Source: Anaerolineales bacterium
GTDB taxonomy: Bacteria; Chloroflexota; Anaerolineae; Anaerolineales; Villigracilaceae
Direction: 5' to 3'
NCBI GenBank assembly: GCA_016789365.1
Contig: JAEURH010000010.1
Location: 1-50,978 of the forward strand
Length of the DNA stretch: 50,978 nucleotides
Below the pieces are notes generated by a model that did no database searches, was not told the origin of the DNA, and was given only the letters and a program-made list of their open reading frames with translations. Below are positions 46,463 to 50,978 of the stretch, in pieces. The translations under genes and the position numbers were made by a program. How positions within the stretch are numbered: position 1 is the stretch's first letter; each line of letters begins with the position of its first letter.

Positions 46463-47350
46463 TTACCAACCACGTACTGCTAACTTCTCAGCTTCTGGCA
46501 TGTGAGCCGCATTACGTCCAACCATGGCTTCACCAAGATTCTTACTAACTTCTGCAAGGATAGAAGCGTCTTGATAATGAGTCACAGATTTGACAATTGC
46601 GGCGGCACGTTTGGCAGGGTCACCAGATTTGAAAATACCTGAACCCACAAACACGCCATCCACACCGAGTTGCATCATCAAAGCTGCATCGGCTGGAGTT
46701 GCAACTCCGCCTGCCGCAAAATTAACCACAGGCATACGACCCAATGTTTTTACTTCCTTAATTAACTCATAAGGTGCGCCATTATTTTTTGCAAAGGTCA
46801 TCAACTCTTCATCATCCATGTTTTGGATTTGTTTAATCGCACCAATCACTGAGCGAGCATGACGAACCGCTTCAACCACATCGCCTGTACCTGCTTCACC
46901 TTTCGTACGAATCATGGCTGCGCCTTCACCAATTCTGCGTAATGCTTCACCAATGTTTCGGCATCCACATACAAATGGCACTTTGAAATTATGTTTCAAA
47001 ATGTGATGTTCTTCATCAGCAGGTGTAAGCACTTCAGATTCGTCAATGTAGTCAACGCCAATGGATTCCAAGATTTGTGCTTCCACAAAATGACCGATGC
47101 GGCATTTTGCCATCACAGGAATCGTCACTGCATCTATAATCCTCAAAATCATATCGGGGTCAGACATTCTCGCCACACCGCCATCAGCTCGAATATCAGC
47201 AGGCACGCGCTCCAACGCCATCACTGCACACGCGCCAGCATCTTCCGCAATCTTTGCTTGCTCGGCGTTTACCACATCCATAATCACGCCGCCTTTTAGC
47301 ATTTGTGCTAAACCTTTTTTCTCAGTCCATGTTCCAGTTTTTGCTTCCAT
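46463..47350 (-). CDS. pdxS: Pyridoxal 5'-phosphate synthase subunit PdxS
   Basis: 295 residues. It assembles PLP from ribose 5-phosphate, glyceraldehyde 3-phosphate and ammonia. [46 protein letters not shown], the [17 protein letters not shown] segment and [20 protein letters not shown] are characteristic of this very conserved enzyme. A GGAG site precedes the ATG. It diverges from the regulator gene at 47535. Confidence 0.98.
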   Translation of the reverse strand: MEAKTGTWTEKKGLAQMLKGGVIMDVVNAEQAKIAEDAGACAVMALERVPADIRADGGVARMSDPDMILRIIDAVTIPVMAKCRIGHFVEAQILESIGVDYIDESEVLTPADEEHHILKHNFKVPFVCGCRNIGEALRRIGEGAAMIRTKGEAGTGDVVEAVRHARSVIGAIKQIQNMDDEELMTFAKNNGAPYELIKEVKTLGRMPVVNFAAGGVATPADAALMMQLGVDGVFVGSGIFKSGDPAKRAAAIVKSVTHYQDASILAEVSKNLGEAMVGRNAAHMPEAEKLAVRGW

Positions 47351-47384
47351 TTTGAACTCCTAGTTTTTATATCATTTAATTCTA

Positions 47385-47446
47385 AACAAAAATTGGACTA
47401 GGTTAAGAGCCAATAAATATTATTAAATACCCATCCAATTTTTGTT
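47385..47446. promoter_or_regulatory. PdxR-type operator candidate between pdxS and regulator
   Basis: Perfect 13-bp inverted repeats AACAAAAATTGGA (47385-47397) and TCCAATTTTTGTT (47434-47446), with arm centres 49 bp apart, close to five DNA turns. The site lies between divergent pdxS and the MocR-type regulator, as for known PdxR operators. Confidence 0.75.
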
Positions 47447-47534
47447 ATTTTTGTTGTTTTCTAGCAATTGCCTCTATTTTTAAACCAAACCTGATGATAT
47501 ATTCACCATGCCAATATGATTTGGAGAGATAAAA

Positions 47535-49016
47535 ATGCGTATCCCATTAGACCGTGAAAGTGAAACTCCGCTTTATCAACAAATCGGAAATTATTTGCGT
47601 AACGCCATTCTTTCTGGAAAGTTAACAGCCGATACACGCCTGCCTGCTTATCGTCAATTGGCGGATGATTTGGGAGTCAACCGTGCCACAATTGAAAATG
47701 CCTATGCCATGCTTGAAGCAGATGGTTTAGTTTTTTCGCGCATGGGAAGTGGCACCTATGTTTTACCGCAACCTTTGATTTCAAAAACTTCAAAACAAAA
47801 TAAAGATATTGATTTACCTTTGTGGCAACAGAATTTTCAAACAAAAGAAACTGCTTCAAATCTTGACCTGATAGATGCTCTGTTACAAGAAGCAGGGCAT
47901 CTACACCCAATCAGTTTTGCTAGCGGAATCAGTGACACGCGCCAATTCCCAGCAGATGAATTTCGCAAAGTATTGCAAACAGTCATGCGCCGTGACCAAA
48001 TCGCCGCGTTGGAATATGGTGAACGCAGTGGGTATGCTCCGCTTCGAGAAGGCATTGTGCATATTCTTGCAAGTCAAGGTTTACAAACGAACTCAGAAAG
48101 TATTTTGATTACAGCAGGTTCTCAACAAGCTATCTTTTTGGTGTCACAAGTTTTGTTAAAACCGAATGACATTATCTTAGTAGAAAACCCAACCTATTCT
48201 GTAGCAATGGATTTGTTCCGTGCACTTGGTTTTCAAATCATCGGCGTTCCAATGGATAGTCAAGGAATGCAAGTTGAAAAACTTGAAAAACTTTTGCAAC
48301 AACATCATCCAAAGTTGATTTACACAATCCCAAATTTTCACAACCCAACAGGCACTTGTCTCAGCAGTCCACGCCGCCGTGAGTTGATTGTGCTAGCAGA
48401 AAGATACAACGTTCCCATTCTAGAAGATGATTTTGTTGGCGATTTACGCTATGAAGGGCACGCCCAACCTTCGCTCAAAGCATTAGATTCAAATGGTCAA
48501 GTCATTTACGTTGGCACATTTTCTAAAATGCTCATGCCTGGATTACGGGTTGGTTTTATCGTTGCAGATGGACCCGTTTATGATAGTCTGCTCAATTTCA
48601 AGCGCGTCAGCGATTTAGCAACATCCACATTGATTCAACGCGCCTTAGATGCTTATGTCACAGTTGGAAGATATCAAACCTATTTACATCGTTCGAATCA
48701 AACCTTCCGCAAACGCCGTGATGTAATGGTGGAAGCGATTAAAAAATATTTACCTTCCAAAGTTTCATTTGATATTCCGACTGGTGGATTATTTATCTGG
48801 TTGCGTTTACCTGAAAAAATGTATGCAGATGAATTACTACCTTTGGCTTGTAAAGAAGGGGTTTCATTTGTGCCTGGCAATTTTTTCTTTATTGATAATG
48901 CAGATGGCAGAGAATGGCTTCGCTTGAATTTTGCCTCTCAGCCTGTGGAAGATATTGAAGAGGGGATTAAAAGATTGGGGAAAGCAATACGACAAATCTC
49001 TAAACGAACTTCATAA
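47535..49016 (+). CDS. pdxR: MocR/PdxR-type GntR-aminotransferase regulator
   Basis: 493 residues. The N-terminal GntR winged helix (TPLYQQIGNYLRNAILSGKL to GSGTYVLP, about 10-75) is followed by a fold-type I aminotransferase domain: ITAGSQQAIFLVSQVLL, NPTYSV, YTIPNFHNPTG, EDDFVGDLRY, and the PLP-Lys in GTFSKMLMPGLRVGF. PdxR proteins sense PLP and control pdxST; divergence from pdxST supports this. A TATGAT box and GGAGA site precede the ATG. Confidence 0.93.
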   Translation: MRIPLDRESETPLYQQIGNYLRNAILSGKLTADTRLPAYRQLADDLGVNRATIENAYAMLEADGLVFSRMGSGTYVLPQPLISKTSKQNKDIDLPLWQQNFQTKETASNLDLIDALLQEAGHLHPISFASGISDTRQFPADEFRKVLQTVMRRDQIAALEYGERSGYAPLREGIVHILASQGLQTNSESILITAGSQQAIFLVSQVLLKPNDIILVENPTYSVAMDLFRALGFQIIGVPMDSQGMQVEKLEKLLQQHHPKLIYTIPNFHNPTGTCLSSPRRRELIVLAERYNVPILEDDFVGDLRYEGHAQPSLKALDSNGQVIYVGTFSKMLMPGLRVGFIVADGPVYDSLLNFKRVSDLATSTLIQRALDAYVTVGRYQTYLHRSNQTFRKRRDVMVEAIKKYLPSKVSFDIPTGGLFIWLRLPEKMYADELLPLACKEGVSFVPGNFFFIDNADGREWLRLNFASQPVEDIEEGIKRLGKAIRQISKRTS

Positions 49017-49072
49017 CGGTCTCACAAACAAAAACGGATAAGGGGCAGTTTCCACTATCTTTGTTCTCATCC

Positions 49073-49178
49073 GCGAATCCGCGACAGAGTCCGTTTACAA
49101 ATCCGTTTATCCGCTTTACAAATCCGTTACCATAATCCGTTCTCATCCGTGAATCCATGACAGAGTCCGTTTACAAAT
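49073..49178. repeat. Two-copy 40-bp direct repeat upstream of GntR gene
   Basis: 49073-49112 and 49139-49178 match at 37 of 40 positions with a 66-bp period; shorter AATCCGTTT units recur between them. It lies just before the ytrA-like promoter. Confidence 0.8.
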
Positions 49179-49182
49179 TAAC

Positions 49183-49236
49183 TTGACAAACTCCGCTTTA
49201 ATGCTACAATTCATACAATGATACAATTAGTACAAT
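49183..49236 (+). promoter_or_regulatory. Promoter and TACAAT operator array of the GntR operon
   Basis: TTGACA (49183-49188), 16 bp, TACAAT (49205-49210). TACAAT then recurs at 49214, 49222 and 49231, spaced 8-9 bp apart across the expected transcript start. Such iterated half-sites may bind the encoded GntR protein. Confidence 0.7.
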
Positions 49237-49249
49237 TATCAGAGAGACG

Positions 49250-49660
49250 ATGGTAGATAAAAAACTCACCCTTCACCTAGATTTTCATTCAGGCTTGCCG
49301 ATTTATAGCCAAATCGTAGAACAGGTACAAAGTCAGTTAGCCAATGGAATTTTGAAACCAGGTGACCAATTGCCAACCGTTCGAGCATTGGCTGAAGAAT
49401 TAAGAGTCAACTTCAATACCATTGCACGGGCATATCGTATGTTGGATGAAGCAAGAATCATTTCAACACAACAAGGACGTGGCACATTCATCACAGAAAT
49501 TCCGTCAGCGAAAGTAACAGAAAAGTTGAAGCGTGAATCATTGATTGCATTGACGGAAAGATTTATCAACGAAGCAGAACGGTTAGGATTTTCGGCGCAA
49601 GAGATAAGTCACATGGTCAGAGACAGGTTGAAGTCAAAAAGAGAAGCGAAAGAGTCATAA
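49250..49660 (+). CDS. GntR-family regulator, YtrA subfamily
   Basis: 136 residues. GntR winged helix SGLPIYSQIVEQVQSQLANGILKPGDQLPTVRALAEELRVNFNTIARAYRMLDEARIISTQQGRGTF, then a short helical tail without an effector domain, which is the YtrA type. Such regulators usually repress adjacent transporter or membrane-protein operons. Here it precedes an SPFH protein and a DUF1648 membrane protein with 16 bp and about 180 bp gaps. Confidence 0.92.
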   Translation: MVDKKLTLHLDFHSGLPIYSQIVEQVQSQLANGILKPGDQLPTVRALAEELRVNFNTIARAYRMLDEARIISTQQGRGTFITEIPSAKVTEKLKRESLIALTERFINEAERLGFSAQEISHMVRDRLKSKREAKES

Positions 49661-49676
49661 AAAGGAGAATGTCAAA

Positions 49677-50600
49677 ATGAATCTAAAAATTAATAAGTCA
49701 AATAAAAAACAAAATGACCCACGCATTTCACCAATTGCAGGAACATTGTTTGGTGTGTTTCTGTTGATTGCGGTGTTAGGCGTAGCATTTGGCGATGGAA
49801 AATATTCAGATGCAATTCTTGGTTCATGGGTTGCGATTTGGACCATCATTGCCACTTATATTTTGTTTGCATTGAAAGTTGCCTCGCAATGGGAAAAAGC
49901 AATTGTGTTGCGACTCGGAAAATTCACTGGTTTGAAAGGACCAGGTTTGTTTTGGATTATTCCGATTGTGGATACGATTGCCACATGGATTGACCATCGC
50001 GTAATGGTTTCACCATTTGCCGCACAAAAAACTTTAACAAAAGATACTGTGCCTGTAGATGTGGATGCCGTTTTGTTTTGGGTGGTGTGGGATGCAGAAA
50101 AAGCCGCGTTAGAAGTTGAAGATTATCGCGCGGCTGTGGATTGGGCGGCGCAAACTGCATTGCGCGACATTATCGGCAAAAAAATGTTGGCAGATATTTT
50201 GATTGGTCGCAGTTCGATTGACCAAGAATTGCAAGCCGTGATTGACGAACGAACTACGCCTTGGGGCGTGACAGTGCAATCGGTAGAAATTCGTGACATT
50301 GTTATTCCACAAGATTTGGAAGATGCCATGTCTCGCCAAGCACAAGCGGAACGCGAACGTCAGGCGCGTGTGATTTTAGGCGAATCTGAAAAGCAAATTG
50401 CCGCATCATTTGCTGAGGCTTCGCAAGCTTATATCAACAATCCAACCGCTTTGCATCTACGTGCTATGAATATGTTGTTTGAAGGCTTGAAAGAAAAAGG
50501 CGCGTTGGTGATTGTGCCCAGCTCCGCAGTGGATACGATGAATCTTGGCGGAATCAGCGGCATGGTTTCGATGGCGCAAAATAATTTACCGAAGGAATAA
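49677..50600 (+). CDS. SPFH/band 7 (stomatin-like) membrane protein
   Basis: 307 residues. Two N-terminal hydrophobic segments (about 20-40 and 47-66), then an SPFH domain (LRLGKFTGLKGPGLFWIIPIVDTIATWIDHRV ... VTVQSVEIRDIVIPQDLEDAMSRQAQAERERQARVILGESEKQIAASF). The order is that of the stomatin/prohibitin family, with a coiled coil after the domain. SPFH proteins form membrane microdomains and often pair with NfeD proteases; the NfeD gene in this window is at 38942, not in this operon. GGAG lies before the ATG at 49677. Confidence 0.93.
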   Translation: MNLKINKSNKKQNDPRISPIAGTLFGVFLLIAVLGVAFGDGKYSDAILGSWVAIWTIIATYILFALKVASQWEKAIVLRLGKFTGLKGPGLFWIIPIVDTIATWIDHRVMVSPFAAQKTLTKDTVPVDVDAVLFWVVWDAEKAALEVEDYRAAVDWAAQTALRDIIGKKMLADILIGRSSIDQELQAVIDERTTPWGVTVQSVEIRDIVIPQDLEDAMSRQAQAERERQARVILGESEKQIAASFAEASQAYINNPTALHLRAMNMLFEGLKEKGALVIVPSSAVDTMNLGGISGMVSMAQNNLPKE

Positions 50601-50605
50601 AAGTA

Positions 50606-50742
50606 TGTCATTGCGAGCCTGTTGGTCGAGTAGCCTGAGCGTTTTTTGCGAAGGCATATCGAGACCATAAAGGCGAAGCAATCTTATAGTTAAGTTGGAG
50701 ATTGCTTCGCCGCAAAGAACAAGAGCGCGGCTCGCAATGACA
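50606..50742. repeat. Family B long palindromic repeat, copy 3
   Basis: The outer ends TGTCATTGCGAGC and GCTCGCAATGACA pair, with the inner core TTGGTCGAGTAG/TATCGAGACCATA and GAAGCAATCT/AGATTGCTTC. It lies between the SPFH gene and the DUF1648 gene. Confidence 0.87.
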
Positions 50743-50776
50743 TTAGGTTTCACATGAAACATCAAGGAGAAATAAA

Positions 50777-50978
50777 ATGAAAACAAAAACTACAATCTTT
50801 CTTGTTCTAGCATTAATTGCAATTGGACTTGTAACAGGTTTACTGTTATGGAATCAATTGCCCGAGCAAATGGCTTCACATTGGAACGTCAACGATGAAG
50901 CGGATGGTTTCACCACCAAATTCTGGGGCGTGTTCCTCATGCCGCTGGTCACGTTAGGCATGCTCGGCTTGTTTATCG
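50777..50978 (+). CDS. DUF1648/SdpI-like membrane protein (partial)
   Basis: The first 67 residues are visible. An N-terminal membrane helix is followed by LPEQMASHWNVNDEADGFTTKFWG and a second helix; the PxQxxxHWNxxGxxDxFxxK pattern is the DUF1648 domain of SdpI-type proteins, some of which give immunity to peptide toxins. AAGGAGA precedes the ATG. It is the third gene of the GntR-SPFH operon and is cut by the window end. Confidence 0.85.
   Translation, partial: MKTKTTIFLVLALIAIGLVTGLLLWNQLPEQMASHWNVNDEADGFTTKFWGVFLMPLVTLGMLGLFI

Noticed and set aside
49073-49178. Possible CRISPR-like array
   Set aside because: Only two copies, imperfect, with no uniform unique spacers and no cas genes.

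Overview
The window looks like bacterial chromosome from a member of the Chloroflexota, most likely class Anaerolineae. This is inferred from low-to-moderate GC, a GHMP mevalonate kinase, lipoproteins with Thr/Pro-rich linkers, a DUF1998-type helicase and the overall gene content; no rRNA or marker phylogeny is available to prove it. Coding density is high. There are about 48 protein genes, four tRNA genes, one tRNA relic and one T-box riboswitch. No phage, transposase, integrase or CRISPR array was seen.

Layout. 1-8.1 kb: 5' part of ftsK (minus), RNase Z, 6-phosphofructokinase, a TPR lipoprotein, a STAS protein, a BrnT-type toxin-antitoxin pair, and a class A penicillin-binding protein whose catalytic motifs are degenerate. 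8.2-10.5 kb: tRNA-Val and a T-box-controlled thrS. 10.6-20.5 kb: a membrane-anchored protein, mevalonate kinase coupled to a UbiA-type prenyltransferase, TlyA methyltransferase, a zinc-ribbon protein, a Ca2+-type P-ATPase, an MFS transporter, a membrane-anchored methyltransferase, and three tandem Flp pilin genes. 20.6-24.7 kb: imidazolonepropionase, a PAS-GGDEF cyclase, arginase, and an inositol-monophosphatase-like enzyme. 24.7-25.9 kb: three tRNA genes and a miniature element inserted at tRNA-Ile2. 26-33.9 kb: SurE, a duplicated membrane protein, then a minus-strand run of Rrf2, flippase-like protein, helicase-HNH fusion, ChrA and MFS. 34-38.8 kb: pstSCAB without phoU, then TauE/SafE. 38.9-46 kb: NfeD, LipA, fatty acid desaturase, a lipoprotein, a HAD phosphatase, and two poorly known genes. 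45.8-49 kb: pdxST with divergent pdxR-like regulator. 49.2-51 kb: GntR(YtrA)-SPFH-DUF1648 operon, cut by the window end.

The most striking property is a dense population of palindromic repeats of at least seven families. They sit between genes and inside operons. One lies inside the thrS T-box leader. Others appear in frame within three coding sequences (PBP, tlyA and the helicase), and one supplies the stop codon of the diguanylate cyclase. The second notable item is a 0.7 kb DUF2442/DUF4160 two-gene element bracketed by a tRNA-Ile2 gene and a 43-bp copy of its 3' half, with no integrase. Several genes have a TATAAT-like box 5-8 nt upstream of the start codon and no Shine-Dalgarno, which suggests leaderless transcripts.
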